From positions 868,001 through 932,000 of the forward strand of contig NC_016894.1 in NCBI RefSeq assembly GCF_000247605.1: a stretch of DNA of 64,000 nt. The letters run 5' to 3'. Position 1 is the first letter of the stretch. Every line of letters begins with the position of its first letter. The DNA is from Acetobacterium woodii DSM 1030 (lineage in GTDB: Bacteria; Bacillota; Clostridia; Eubacteriales; Eubacteriaceae). The notes beneath the pieces are model-generated. The model had not been told where the DNA came from and did no database searches. It saw only the letters and a list, made by a program, of their open reading frames with translations. Shown piece after piece: positions 19,285 through 27,498 of the stretch. Both the position numbers and the translations under genes were made by a program.

Positions 19285-20562
19285 ATGGATGCTTTTATTA
19301 TAGAAGGAGGTAACCCGCTTCAAGGTGAGGTTACAATCTCCGGGGCCAAAAATGCCGTGTTGGGAATTATTCCGGCAGCGGTTCTTTGTGCCTGCTCAAG
19401 TAAAATAGAAAATGTTCCAGATATTAAAGATGTTAACAAGATGATTGTTATTCTTGAAAAATTGGGAGCTGAAATATATAGAGAAAATGATACTTTAATT
19501 ATAAATACTGAAAAACCGATTTCATATGATGTATCGGATTATGAAGAAGAAACCGGACAGATGCGGGCTTCGTATTATTTGTTGGGCGCATTGCTGGGAC
19601 GGTATCGAAAGGCGATTGTGCCATTGCCGGGAGGCTGTAATATTGGCGACCGCCCAATTGATCAACATATCAAAGGATTTCAAGCATTAGGGGCGACGGT
19701 CGTGATTGAACATGGTCAGGTGAAAATGGATGCTCCAAATCTTAAAGGTGCCCACATTTTTCTTGATGTCGTTAGCGTTGGGGCGACCATAAATATTATG
19801 TTAGCGGCCGTTCGTGCAGACGGAAAAACGATAATTGAAAATGCCGCCAAAGAACCCCACATTGTTGATGTGGCTAACTTTTTGAACCTGATGGGAGCAA
19901 ATATCAAAGGGGCGGGAACAGATGTAATTAAAATCGTTGGCGTGAGCGAAATGCATGGTTGCGAATATTCGGTAATTCCAGATCAGATAACGACTGGAAC
20001 GTATATGATGGCAGCGGCGGCAACGGAAGGTGATGTGTTAATTAAAAATGTTATCCCGAAACATATGGAAGCCATTACCGCCAAGCTTAACGAAATGGGC
20101 GTTGTTGTTTTGGAAGAAGATAATGGGATTCGGGTTAGGAGTAAACACCCGTTAAAGGCAGTGAATGTAAAAACCATGCCATACCCTGGTTTTCCCACCG
20201 ATTTGCAGCAACCGATGGCTGTTTTAATGACGATTGCCGAAGGTATCAGCACGATTACCGAAAGTATTTTTGAAAGCCGTTTTAAATATGTCGATGAACT
20301 GAGACGGATGGGCGCAAATATTTCCATTAATAGTCGGACCGCAAGTATTACGGGGGTGAAAAATTTATCGGCCACTAAAATTCGAACCACTGATCTGCGG
20401 GCCGGTGCGGCGATGGTAATTGCAGGCTTAATTGCTGATGGTGAAACTAAAATTACCGAAATTGTTCATATTGACCGGGGTTATGAAAATCTCCAGGAAA
20501 ATCTTCGCAACTTGGGTGCTGATATTCGGCGGGTTTCCGAAAAAGATGTTTCTGGTTGTTAG
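19285..20562 (+). CDS. murA: UDP-N-acetylglucosamine 1-carboxyvinyltransferase MurA
   Basis: 425 residues. First committed step of peptidoglycan synthesis: transfer of enolpyruvate from PEP to UDP-GlcNAc in the cytoplasm. Visible features: GAKNAVLGIIPAA near the N-terminus, the catalytic loop PGGCNIGDRPIDQH with Cys118 (the fosfomycin target) and DLRAGAAMVIAGL near the C-terminus. ATG 19285 is chosen because GAAAGGA precedes it at a proper distance; the upstream in-frame TTG has none. Followed by walJ and htrA on the same strand, an order like that near the B. subtilis origin. Confidence 0.95.
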   Translation: MDAFIIEGGNPLQGEVTISGAKNAVLGIIPAAVLCACSSKIENVPDIKDVNKMIVILEKLGAEIYRENDTLIINTEKPISYDVSDYEEETGQMRASYYLLGALLGRYRKAIVPLPGGCNIGDRPIDQHIKGFQALGATVVIEHGQVKMDAPNLKGAHIFLDVVSVGATINIMLAAVRADGKTIIENAAKEPHIVDVANFLNLMGANIKGAGTDVIKIVGVSEMHGCEYSVIPDQITTGTYMMAAAATEGDVLIKNVIPKHMEAITAKLNEMGVVVLEEDNGIRVRSKHPLKAVNVKTMPYPGFPTDLQQPMAVLMTIAEGISTITESIFESRFKYVDELRRMGANISINSRTASITGVKNLSATKIRTTDLRAGAAMVIAGLIADGETKITEIVHIDRGYENLQENLRNLGADIRRVSEKDVSGC

Positions 20563-20738
20563 ACAAATCAGGCTGATCGAGACAACGAAACGCGCGAAGA
20601 TATCTTAAGGACGATAAAGTTGAGTTAAGTCAGCTTTAAGCAAGATTCGCTAGGATAAACTCAACAATCCGGCAAGCCCTTGGCGCATTTAAATGGAATA
20701 ATTTTACGATGTTTTTAAAACGAACAAGGGAGCAACGA

Positions 20739-21527
20739 TTGAAATTTTGTAGTTTATATAGTGGAAGTTCTGGTAACAGTCTATTTGTCTCAAACAATAA
20801 CACCAGATTACTCATCGATGCCGGTCTTAGCGGGAAAAGGATTCAGAGCGCGTTAACTGCGATTGAAGAAAACCCAGCCGAAATAGGGGCAATCATCGTA
20901 ACCCATGAACATAGTGATCATATTCATGGGGTTGGTGTTTTGTCCCGGCGTTTTGACTTGCCGGTTTATGCCAACGACAAGACCTGGGCAGCGATGGAAA
21001 AAGATTTAGGAAAAATTGCACCACATAATATTAAAAATTTTAATTTCAAGCAATCATTTGTGATCGATGATTTTGAAATTGAAGCGTTTAAAACGTCTCA
21101 TGATGCCGCTGATTCATCGGGATTTGTCATTTATGATGGCAAAAAAAGAATTGGAGTTGCCACCGATTCAGGGATGATCACACCAGAAATGATGACGGCT
21201 TTGTCAGGCTGTGAGCTCGTCGTTTTGGAATCTAATCATGACGTGTCGATGCTTGAAGCGGGAAGTTATCCTTTTTATCTGAAACAGCGGATTAAAAGTG
21301 ACTTTGGCCATTTATCAAATGAGACGGCTGGTGATTTAGCTCTGGAGTTGGTTAAAAAAGGGACCCGGAGTTTAGTTCTGGCTCATTTGAGTCAGGAAAA
21401 CAATTACCCTTTATTGGCCTATGAAACAACCGCCCGGATATTGACTCAGGCTGGTGTTGCTTTGGAAAAAGATGTGGCATTATGTGTTGCAAAAAGAAGT
21501 TGTGTGAGTGAGACAATCAATCTGTAA
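20739..21527 (+). CDS. walJ: MBL-fold hydrolase, WalJ/YycJ family
   Basis: About 262 residues. Metallo-beta-lactamase fold with metal motif THEHSDHIHG (HxHxDH) and SSGFVIYDGKKRIGVATDSG. The N-terminus FCSLYSGSSGNSLFV is the family start signature. TTG at 20739 is preferred: AAGGGAG lies about six bases before it and it gives the usual family length; ATG 20709 would add ten residues and has only a weak ribosome site. WalJ is a putative nuclease linked in Firmicutes to the WalRK operon and coordination of replication with wall synthesis; no walRK genes are in this window. Confidence 0.88.
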   Translation: MKFCSLYSGSSGNSLFVSNNNTRLLIDAGLSGKRIQSALTAIEENPAEIGAIIVTHEHSDHIHGVGVLSRRFDLPVYANDKTWAAMEKDLGKIAPHNIKNFNFKQSFVIDDFEIEAFKTSHDAADSSGFVIYDGKKRIGVATDSGMITPEMMTALSGCELVVLESNHDVSMLEAGSYPFYLKQRIKSDFGHLSNETAGDLALELVKKGTRSLVLAHLSQENNYPLLAYETTARILTQAGVALEKDVALCVAKRSCVSETINL

Positions 21528-21555
21528 GGGCTTCGGCTAGGATTGAGGAGAATCA

Positions 21556-22659
21556 ATGAACGAAGATTTTAAACAGGAAAAAAAGCCCAATTCTTTTATC
21601 ATTGGCATTATCGGTGCAATTATTGGCGGACTGATTGTAGGGGTTCTTTTTCTTGGGGCCAACTATTTTCTCAATGATAGCTCGGTTATTCAAGGTGCGA
21701 AACAGGAAATTGTCGTTAATGGCGGTTCCGCTGATACTGTCGTTGAGGCGATTGCTCAAACGGTTCCACCATCCGTGGTTGGGATTGAGACCACCGGAGT
21801 AGCAATGACAAACATGGGACCGCAACAGCAAAAGGCGGTCGGTTCCGGTTTCATTCTGACCAGTGATGGCTATATCGCCACTAATCAGCATGTCGCCTCC
21901 GATGGGGTAACGTCGATGAATGTCTCACTGGCAGATGGTAGTGCTTATGATGGAAAACTGGTTTGGTCGGATTCAAGTCTGGATCTGGCAATTATAAAAA
22001 TTGATGCGAAAGATTTGCCGGTACTTGAACTTGGTGATTCAGACAATGTTGTTGTTGGTGAGCTGGCGGTAGCAGTCGGAAATCCCATGGGTCTTAATTT
22101 TGAACGAACTGTCACAGCCGGGATTGTTTCAGCATTAAATCGTAGCATCCCGCTGGAAAATGGGTTGGCAGAAGATTTAATTCAGACCGATGCATCGATC
22201 AATTCGGGCAATAGTGGGGGACCATTAATTGATAAGGCAGGTAAAGTCATCGGTATTAATACCTATAAATTAACGACTGGTGAAGGAATGGGATTTGCTA
22301 TTCCAATCAATATTCTTAAACCGATTTTGAATGAAATTGTTGCAACTGGTGGATTTAAGGCGACCGTAATGGGAATTACTGGTTATGATCGGGCGATTGC
22401 CGATTATTACCTGGCCGATAGTGATGTGAAATTTACTAATGGTATTTATATTGCTTCAGTTCAACAAGGCGGCGGGGCAGCGAATGCCGGTTTACAGGCC
22501 GGCGACATTATTACGGAAATTAATGGTGTCACAACCAATACCATGATTAAAATGAAAGAGATATTATACGCTGTTAATCCCGGAGATACTGTTACGGTAA
22601 CTTTTGAGCGTAATGGACAAAGTCAAACAAAAGATGTAACGGTGTCGGCGGGACAGTAA
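21556..22659 (+). CDS. htrA: HtrA/DegP-type membrane-anchored serine protease
   Basis: 367 residues. A single N-terminal membrane anchor (about residues 13-35) exposes the protease outside the cell. Trypsin-like triad is His112 (ATNQHVAS), Asp143 (SSLDLAII) and Ser220 (NSGNSGGPL), followed by a single PDZ domain (about 270-360; AGLQAGDIITEINGV). It degrades misfolded envelope proteins. ATG is preceded by GAGGAG. It follows walJ by 28 bases, the same order as yycJ-yyxA in Bacillus. Confidence 0.94.
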   Translation: MNEDFKQEKKPNSFIIGIIGAIIGGLIVGVLFLGANYFLNDSSVIQGAKQEIVVNGGSADTVVEAIAQTVPPSVVGIETTGVAMTNMGPQQQKAVGSGFILTSDGYIATNQHVASDGVTSMNVSLADGSAYDGKLVWSDSSLDLAIIKIDAKDLPVLELGDSDNVVVGELAVAVGNPMGLNFERTVTAGIVSALNRSIPLENGLAEDLIQTDASINSGNSGGPLIDKAGKVIGINTYKLTTGEGMGFAIPINILKPILNEIVATGGFKATVMGITGYDRAIADYYLADSDVKFTNGIYIASVQQGGGAANAGLQAGDIITEINGVTTNTMIKMKEILYAVNPGDTVTVTFERNGQSQTKDVTVSAGQ

Positions 22660-22690
22660 GGGTTACATTGTTTTAAAGTGAGTTTTACAA

Positions 22691-22724
22691 AAAGGAGTCA
22701 ATAATGCGATTATTGACTCCTTTA
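22691..22724 (+). terminator. Terminator hairpin after htrA
   Basis: Fourteen-base-pair arms AAAGGAGTCAATAA / TTATTGACTCCTTT around TGCGA. The right arm contains TTGACT, which is also the -35 box of the next promoter. Confidence 0.8.
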
Positions 22725-22741
22725 AAATGAAGTGCTATAAT
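22713..22741 (+). promoter_or_regulatory. Promoter of the first amtB-glnK module
   Basis: TTGACT at 22713, 17-base spacer, TATAAT at 22736 in the context GTGCTATAATTTA. The same sequence and spacing precede the second amtB. Its -35 lies inside the preceding htrA terminator stem. The remainder of the 467-base gap 22660-23127 is the amtB leader. Confidence 0.85.
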
Positions 22742-22819
22742 TTATGATACGAAATCAATGGATAATGATTTTATGAATGACTTAATGGATCAACCTAAAA
22801 TAAATAGCGAAAAGGTTTA

Positions 22820-22913
22820 CTAATCTTCGAGGATGACGATTAGATTAAGAAGGACTTTTAGCATGCGATCAGGATTATCAAAGGCGATAACTTTTTTTGT
22901 TGTCGCTTTTTTT
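22820..22913 (+). promoter_or_regulatory. Candidate ANTAR-type antiterminator/terminator leader, amtB1
   Basis: First hairpin: CTAATC / GATTAG (22820-22843) with inner loop GAGGAT. Second hairpin: TTATC-AAAGGC-GATAA (22875-22890), a six-base loop with A at position 1 and G at position 4. The 3' half of the second hairpin is the 5' arm of an intrinsic terminator (GCGATAAC / GTTGTCGC, then a T-run, 22884-22913). Mutual exclusion of hairpin 2 and terminator is the known layout of RNAs bound by ANTAR antiterminators. The first loop starts with G rather than A, which weakens the match. Confidence 0.65.
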
Positions 22914-23127
22914 GCGTGCGTCTGGAAAAATGAACCGATATAACAATGGGGTTATGAGTAGCGGTAGACAGGAATTGGATACTTAAAAAAAAGGTTGATC
23001 GGGTTAATCACTGGGACGTTTCAGTGATTTGCATATAAAAATAAAAAGAAAGGGTAAGATAATAGCAGAAAATGGGTAAGTAAATCGTTAGATAAGATGA
23101 TTTAAATTTAAAATTCAGGAGGAAAAA

Positions 23128-24381
23128 ATGATAAATTCTGGTGACATAGCATTTGTTCTAATCAGTTCAATGCTTGTTTTTTTTATGACCCCGGGTTTAG
23201 GTCTGTTTTATGCCGGGATGGTGCGTCGAAAAAATGTACTGAATACATTGATGTCGGTTGTATTCTGTTGCGGTCTGGCAACCGTCATGTGGTTTGTGGT
23301 CGGTTATTCAATCGCTTTTGGAACCGATGTCGGTGGCTTGGGCGTTGTGGGGAATTTAAGTAATGCTTTTTTTAATGGGGTCAGTGGAACCGATCCCGGA
23401 CCATATGCCAGCAATATCCCGGGAGCTTTGTTTGCCATATTTCAACTAATGTTTTGCATCATTACACCGGCAATTCTGGTTGGTGCGTTAACCGGCCGAA
23501 TGAAATTTTCGGCTTTGTTTATTTTTGTTACAGCATGGTTGTTGCTTGTTTATTATCCGCTTGCGCATATGGTATGGGGCATTGGTGGATTTATTGCTGG
23601 TCTGGGTGCGGTGGATTTTGCCGGTGGGAACGTTATTCATATTAGTTCAGGAGTATCCGGCTTGATTGCCTGTATCTTCCTTGGAACCAGAAAAGGTTAT
23701 GGGATTAAAGCCTATCATCCACATAATATTCCGATGTTTTTTATCGGCGGGGCGATTTTATGGGTTGGCTGGTTTGCTTTTAATGGCGGTTCCGCATTAG
23801 CAGCTAATGGCTTGGCAGTTCAAGCTGTGGTCAATTCAATGATTGCTTCAGCCAGTGCGATGTTAAGCTGGATGTTGATTGAAACCATCCTTTATAAAAA
23901 AGTAACGGTGATGGGGGCGATTACCGGGGCCATTATTGGATTAGTTGCAATTACACCTGGTGCCGGTTTTGTACCATTTTCGGCAGCTTTAGTGATCGGT
24001 GGATTAGTCAGCCCTATTTGTTTCTTTTTCATGACAAAGGTTAAACAAAAATTTGGATACGATGATGCTTTGGATGCTTTTGGTTGTCATGGCATTGGTG
24101 GTATTTGGGGCGGGATCGCGACGGGCTTGTTTGCCCAATCAGCCATCAATCCGGTGGCTCAATGGAACGGTTTGTTTTTTGGTGATACCCATTTATTTTT
24201 AGCTCAGCTGATGGCAGTCGGGATCTCCATTATATATTCAGCTGCGATGACTGCTTTAATTATGTTCGTTTTAAAGAAAATTATGGTCATTCGGGTGTCG
24301 CCTGAAGCAGAAGCCTTAGGTTTAGATATCAGCGAACACAGTGAAGAAGCATATCCCGCATTTTCAGGAATTGATCAATAA
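23128..24381 (+). CDS. amtB: Ammonium transporter, first copy
   Basis: 417 residues, eleven membrane segments, no signal extension. Pore residues of the Amt family are visible: Asp in GAVDFAGG, first pore His at residue 171 (VIHISSG) and second pore His at residue 321 (DAFGCHGIGGIWGG). Ribosome site AGGAGG. It conducts ammonium into the cell and is expected to be blocked by GlnK under nitrogen sufficiency. glnK follows after about 130 bases. Confidence 0.96.
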   Translation: MINSGDIAFVLISSMLVFFMTPGLGLFYAGMVRRKNVLNTLMSVVFCCGLATVMWFVVGYSIAFGTDVGGLGVVGNLSNAFFNGVSGTDPGPYASNIPGALFAIFQLMFCIITPAILVGALTGRMKFSALFIFVTAWLLLVYYPLAHMVWGIGGFIAGLGAVDFAGGNVIHISSGVSGLIACIFLGTRKGYGIKAYHPHNIPMFFIGGAILWVGWFAFNGGSALAANGLAVQAVVNSMIASASAMLSWMLIETILYKKVTVMGAITGAIIGLVAITPGAGFVPFSAALVIGGLVSPICFFFMTKVKQKFGYDDALDAFGCHGIGGIWGGIATGLFAQSAINPVAQWNGLFFGDTHLFLAQLMAVGISIIYSAAMTALIMFVLKKIMVIRVSPEAEALGLDISEHSEEAYPAFSGIDQ

Positions 24382-24513
24382 ATGGTGTCAAATAAAATAC
24401 TGTTTAAGGTTTGTAAGCAAGTATAAAACTGATCACAAAGCTCATCACAGTTTTGCAATTACCTAGTTAAAGTTAGCATTAGAAGGCTTTCATCAAGCCA
24501 GGAAAGGATTATT

Positions 24514-24852
24514 ATGAAATTAATTGAAGCAATTATTCGTCCTGAAAAATTGGAACCGCTAAAAGATGCATTTTTAGAAGCGAAGGTTAGAGGAATGAGC
24601 GTTCGCCAAATTTTAGGCTGTGGAAACCAGTATGGTTGGGTAGCCCATAATCGGGGGACCGAAGTCATGATGAATATGATTCCCAAAATTGAAATTAAAA
24701 TTGTCGTCGCAGACGATAAGGTCGAAGAAACCGTCCAATTGATTATGACAGTTGTTCGAACGGGTGAAATTGGCGATGGAAAAATTTTCATCAAACCCGT
24801 TGAAGAATGTATTCGGATTCGCACAGGCGAACGAGGCGATATAGCGTTGTAA
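24514..24852 (+). CDS. glnK: PII nitrogen regulatory protein GlnK, first copy
   Basis: 112 residues. PII fold with C-terminal signature TGEIGDGKIFIKPVEECIRI. The T-loop reads GCGNQYGWVAHNRGTEVMMN: Gln39 and the loop length are kept, but position 51, the uridylylated Tyr of proteobacterial PII, is Val, and position 46 is Asn. Control is therefore by ATP/ADP/2-oxoglutarate binding rather than uridylylation. Paired with amtB, it most likely gates that channel. Confidence 0.95.
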   Translation: MKLIEAIIRPEKLEPLKDAFLEAKVRGMSVRQILGCGNQYGWVAHNRGTEVMMNMIPKIEIKIVVADDKVEETVQLIMTVVRTGEIGDGKIFIKPVEECIRIRTGERGDIAL

Positions 24853-24872
24853 AAACGAAAATAACTTATTTA

Positions 24873-24917
24873 AAAGGTCGTTTTATCTACTTAGATGGAT
24901 GAAATGGCCTTTTTTTA
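24873..24917 (+). terminator. Intrinsic terminator after glnK1
   Basis: A 15-bp stem with G-U pairs (AAAGGTCGTTTTATC / GATGAAATGGCCTTT) followed by Ts. Confidence 0.75.
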
Positions 24918-24964
24918 ATGGGATGCTAAGGAAAAAAGTTAAGTAGTGCGGTTTAATTTACAGA

Positions 24965-24993
24965 TTGACTCATTTCAAAGTGAGTGCTATAAT
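24965..24993 (+). promoter_or_regulatory. Promoter of the second amtB-glnK module
   Basis: TTGACT, 17-base spacer, TATAAT in context GTGCTATAATTTA, matching the first module's promoter. The 767-base gap 24853-25619 holds this promoter, a leader terminator and an inserted palindromic element. Confidence 0.87.
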
Positions 24994-25097
24994 TTACCGA
25001 GTTAAGCTAAATGAGAGTCGGCTATTAGATAGTTCTAGTAGCATGGCGTTTTTTTAGTAAATAAGAGAATTAATCTTAACCAGTGCGAAAAGGTTCA

Positions 25098-25193
25098 GTC
25101 GGGTAGTCAATGAAGACGATCGACGCTAAAAAGAACGTTGTGGCATGATTAAGATTTATCAAAGGCGATAACCTTTTTTTGTTATTGCCTTTT
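25098..25193 (+). promoter_or_regulatory. Candidate ANTAR-type antiterminator/terminator leader, amtB2
   Basis: First hairpin 25098-25124: GTCG/CGAC outer pairs and GTC-AATGAA-GAC inner, six-base loop with A1 and G4. Second hairpin TTATC-AAAGGC-GATAA (25156-25171), again A1 and G4. The terminator GGCGATAAC / GTTATTGCC plus T-run (25164-25193) uses the same bases as the second hairpin. Both loops fit the ANTAR RNA consensus, and the second hairpin is identical to that of the first amtB leader. Confidence 0.72.
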
Positions 25194-25310
25194 TTTGCGT
25201 CAAACATCAGAAATATTTGTAAACAAACCAAATAAAGGGCAATATTTAAGGGAAAGCAGAGAATTAAAAAGTTGAAACAAACAACCATGAAACTGTTTTC
25301 GGGGAGGCAG

Positions 25311-25504
25311 ATATAATATAGTAGGTAATTGCGAATGTGCCATGAGCTTTGGGCCCAGTTTCGCACGAAACAATTTCTACACGGTACGGCGGACAGTTCG
25401 ATGAACTGTTCGCCTACACGTTACGAAATCGTTTGTGGAAACTGCACTCAAAGCAACCGTTGTTCGATGTTTTTTAATTTCGCAAACGCCTATATATAAT
25501 ATAG
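25311..25504. mobile_element. MITE-like palindromic insertion in the amtB2 leader
   Basis: Perfect 11-base direct repeats ATATAATATAG at 25311-25321 and 25494-25504 enclose 172 bases. Near the ends are inverted TTGCGAA (25329) and TTCGCAA (25479). The core 25346-25454 is an imperfect hairpin of 109 bases centred on GAT at 25400-25402 with stems GCTTTG/CAAAGC, CAGTTTC/GAAACTG, ATTTC/GAAAT and ACAGTTC/GAACTGT. No coding capacity. It shares AACTGTTCGCCT with the element near 49.0 kb. Confidence 0.6.
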
Positions 25505-25619
25505 AAATGAGAGGGAAAGGAGTCGTGTTAAATAGATTGTAACCGAATGGATTAGGTAATTGAAAAATCAGTAAAATATGTAAGTAATAATTAAAAATTT
25601 TAGGGGATATAGGGGAAAA

Positions 25620-26873
25620 ATGATTAATTCTGGAGATGTGAGTTTTATTCTCATTTGTGTAATATTGGTGTTTTTTATGACACCGGGGCTGGGACTATTT
25701 TATGCCGGAATGGTTCGTCGAAAAAATGTTCTTAATACGATGATGTCGGTTTTATTTTGTTGTGGGCTGACGACGGTTATGTGGTTTGCTTTTGGCTACT
25801 CGCTTTCATTTGGTCCGGATATGGGTGGCTTTGGAATTGTCGGCGACTTAAGCAATGCCTTTTTTCATGGGATCAATGAAACTCAAGCTGGTCCCTATGC
25901 CAGTAATATTCCTGGTATTTTGTTTGCACTATTTCAGCTTGTTTTTTGTATGGTTACGCCAGCGATTGTTGTTGGTTCACTGGTTGGAAGAATGAAATTT
26001 TCGGCATTATTTATTTTTGTGGCAGCTTGGTTAATGTTTGTTTATTATCCAATGGCTCATATGGTTTGGGGACAGGGTGGATTAATTGCCGGATTCGGAG
26101 CGGTGGATTTCGCGGGAGGTTATGTTATTGAAATCAGCTCAGGGATTTCAGGTTTGGTTGCCTGTATTATGCTTGGATCACGTAAAGGATACCGTGTCAA
26201 ATCGTATCATCCACACAATATTCCCTTATTTGTTTTAGGGGGTGCGATTCTCTGGGTTGGATGGTTTGCATTTAATGGCGGTTCTGCTTTGGCAGCGGAT
26301 GGATTAGCGATTCACGCAGTGGTTACAACAATGATCGCATCAGCTGCAGCGATGCTGAGCTGGATGTTGGTTGAAATGATTTTATATACGAAGGTCACAA
26401 TTATGGGTGCGGTAACGGGGTCTATTGTTGGATTGGTTTCGATTACACCTGGGGCCGGTTTTGTTCCTTATGAGGCGGCATTGTTTATTGGCGCAATAGT
26501 TAGTCCGATATGCTTCTTCTTTTTAACAAAGGTAAAGGTCAAATTTGGATATGATGATTCATTAGATGCGTTTGGATGCCATGGGATCAGTGGTATTTGG
26601 GGAGTAATCGCAACAGGTTTATTTGCACAATCTGCGATTAATCCAGTTGCTAAATGGAATGGCTTGTTTTTTGGTGATACGCAGTTATTTACCGCTCAAA
26701 TTATAGCGCTTTTGATTGCAGTGATTTATTCCGGCGTGATGACAGGCGTGATTATGTTAATACTTAAGAAGGTGATGGTGATTCGAGTTTCGCCAGAAGC
26801 AGAAGCTCTTGGTTTGGATATCAGTGAACACGCGGAAGAAGGTTATGCAGCATTTTCAGGAATTGACCAATAG
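25620..26873 (+). CDS. amtB: Ammonium transporter, second copy, with Glu at the first twin-His position
   Basis: 417 residues, same length and topology as the first copy and very similar throughout. The second pore His (residue 321, FGCHGISG) and the pore-entry Asp are kept, but the first pore His is replaced by Glu171 (VIEISSG, codon GAA at 26130-26132). In fungal Mep1/Mep3-type transporters the same position carries Glu and alters pH dependence and selectivity. Ribosome site AGGGGAA. glnK2 follows after 82 bases. Confidence 0.95.
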   Translation: MINSGDVSFILICVILVFFMTPGLGLFYAGMVRRKNVLNTMMSVLFCCGLTTVMWFAFGYSLSFGPDMGGFGIVGDLSNAFFHGINETQAGPYASNIPGILFALFQLVFCMVTPAIVVGSLVGRMKFSALFIFVAAWLMFVYYPMAHMVWGQGGLIAGFGAVDFAGGYVIEISSGISGLVACIMLGSRKGYRVKSYHPHNIPLFVLGGAILWVGWFAFNGGSALAADGLAIHAVVTTMIASAAAMLSWMLVEMILYTKVTIMGAVTGSIVGLVSITPGAGFVPYEAALFIGAIVSPICFFFLTKVKVKFGYDDSLDAFGCHGISGIWGVIATGLFAQSAINPVAKWNGLFFGDTQLFTAQIIALLIAVIYSGVMTGVIMLILKKVMVIRVSPEAEALGLDISEHAEEGYAAFSGIDQ

Positions 26874-26955
26874 CATATTATAGTCTAAAATACTCTTTAA
26901 AGATTAAGTTGAATTGATATGGTTAATATAAAATAAAAAAAGATAGGAAAATGTG

Positions 26956-27294
26956 ATGAAGCAAATCGAAGCAATTATTCGTCCCGAAAAGTTGGAACCG
27001 TTAAAAGATGCATTCTTAGAAGCAAAATTCAACGGAATGAATATCCGTCAAGTCTTAGGTTGTGGAAACCAGTATGGCTGGGTAGCCCATAATCGGGGGA
27101 CCGAAGTCATGATGAATATGATTCCCAAAATTGAAATTAAAATTGTCGTCGCAGACGATAAGGTTGAAGAAACCATCCAATTGATTATGACAGTTGTTCG
27201 AACGGGTGAAATCGGCGATGGAAAAATTTTCATTAAACCCGTCGAAGAATGTATTCGGATTCGAACGGGCGAACGAGGCGATGTGGCCCTCTAA
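26956..27294 (+). CDS. glnK: PII nitrogen regulatory protein GlnK, second copy
   Basis: 112 residues, differing from the first copy at only a few positions near the N-terminus (AKFNGMNIRQV versus AKVRGMSVRQI) and nearly identical at DNA level over the last 230 bases, which points to recent duplication or gene conversion. The T-loop again lacks Tyr51 (Val) and Tyr46 (Asn). ATG 26956 is preferred to the adjacent GTG because AGGAAAA is correctly spaced. Probable partner of the second amtB. Confidence 0.95.
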   Translation: MKQIEAIIRPEKLEPLKDAFLEAKFNGMNIRQVLGCGNQYGWVAHNRGTEVMMNMIPKIEIKIVVADDKVEETIQLIMTVVRTGEIGDGKIFIKPVEECIRIRTGERGDVAL

Positions 27295-27324
27295 AAGATC
27301 AAATAGCGAGTTATATAAATAGTC

Positions 27325-27367
27325 AAAGCCTCTTATATTTGCTTATGCAAATATAAGAGGCTTTTTT
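27325..27367 (+). terminator. Intrinsic terminator after glnK2
   Basis: Eighteen-base perfect arms (inner GCCTCTTATATTTGC) around TTAT, followed by a T-run. Confidence 0.92.
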
Positions 27368-27381
27368 ACGACCTATCTTTG

Positions 27382-27429
27382 ACAAAATGTAATAAAAATG
27401 ATTGACATTTTGTTAAATAATCATATAAT
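27382..27429 (+). promoter_or_regulatory. Promoter and candidate operator of first SorC regulator
   Basis: TTGACA at 27402, 16-base spacer, TATAAT at 27424. An inverted repeat ACAAAATGT (27382-27390) / ACATTTTGT (27405-27413) overlaps the -35 box, so a bound regulator would block the promoter. A related half-site recurs at the second SorC gene. Confidence 0.6.
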
Positions 27430-27498
27430 AAAATTAATGATTCCATAATTTCAGCTATGAATGAAAATAAAAATGCAAATTAATAAGGTGGTCAGGAA

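Noticed and set aside
20563-20738. Small RNA or terminator between murA and walJ (GTTGAGTT ... AACTCAAC)
   Set aside because: Only an eight-base inverted repeat with a long loop and no T-run; not strong enough to list.
25076-25366. 96-residue minus-strand frame across the amtB2 leader
   Set aside because: It covers the terminator and half of the palindromic element, with no family resemblance.
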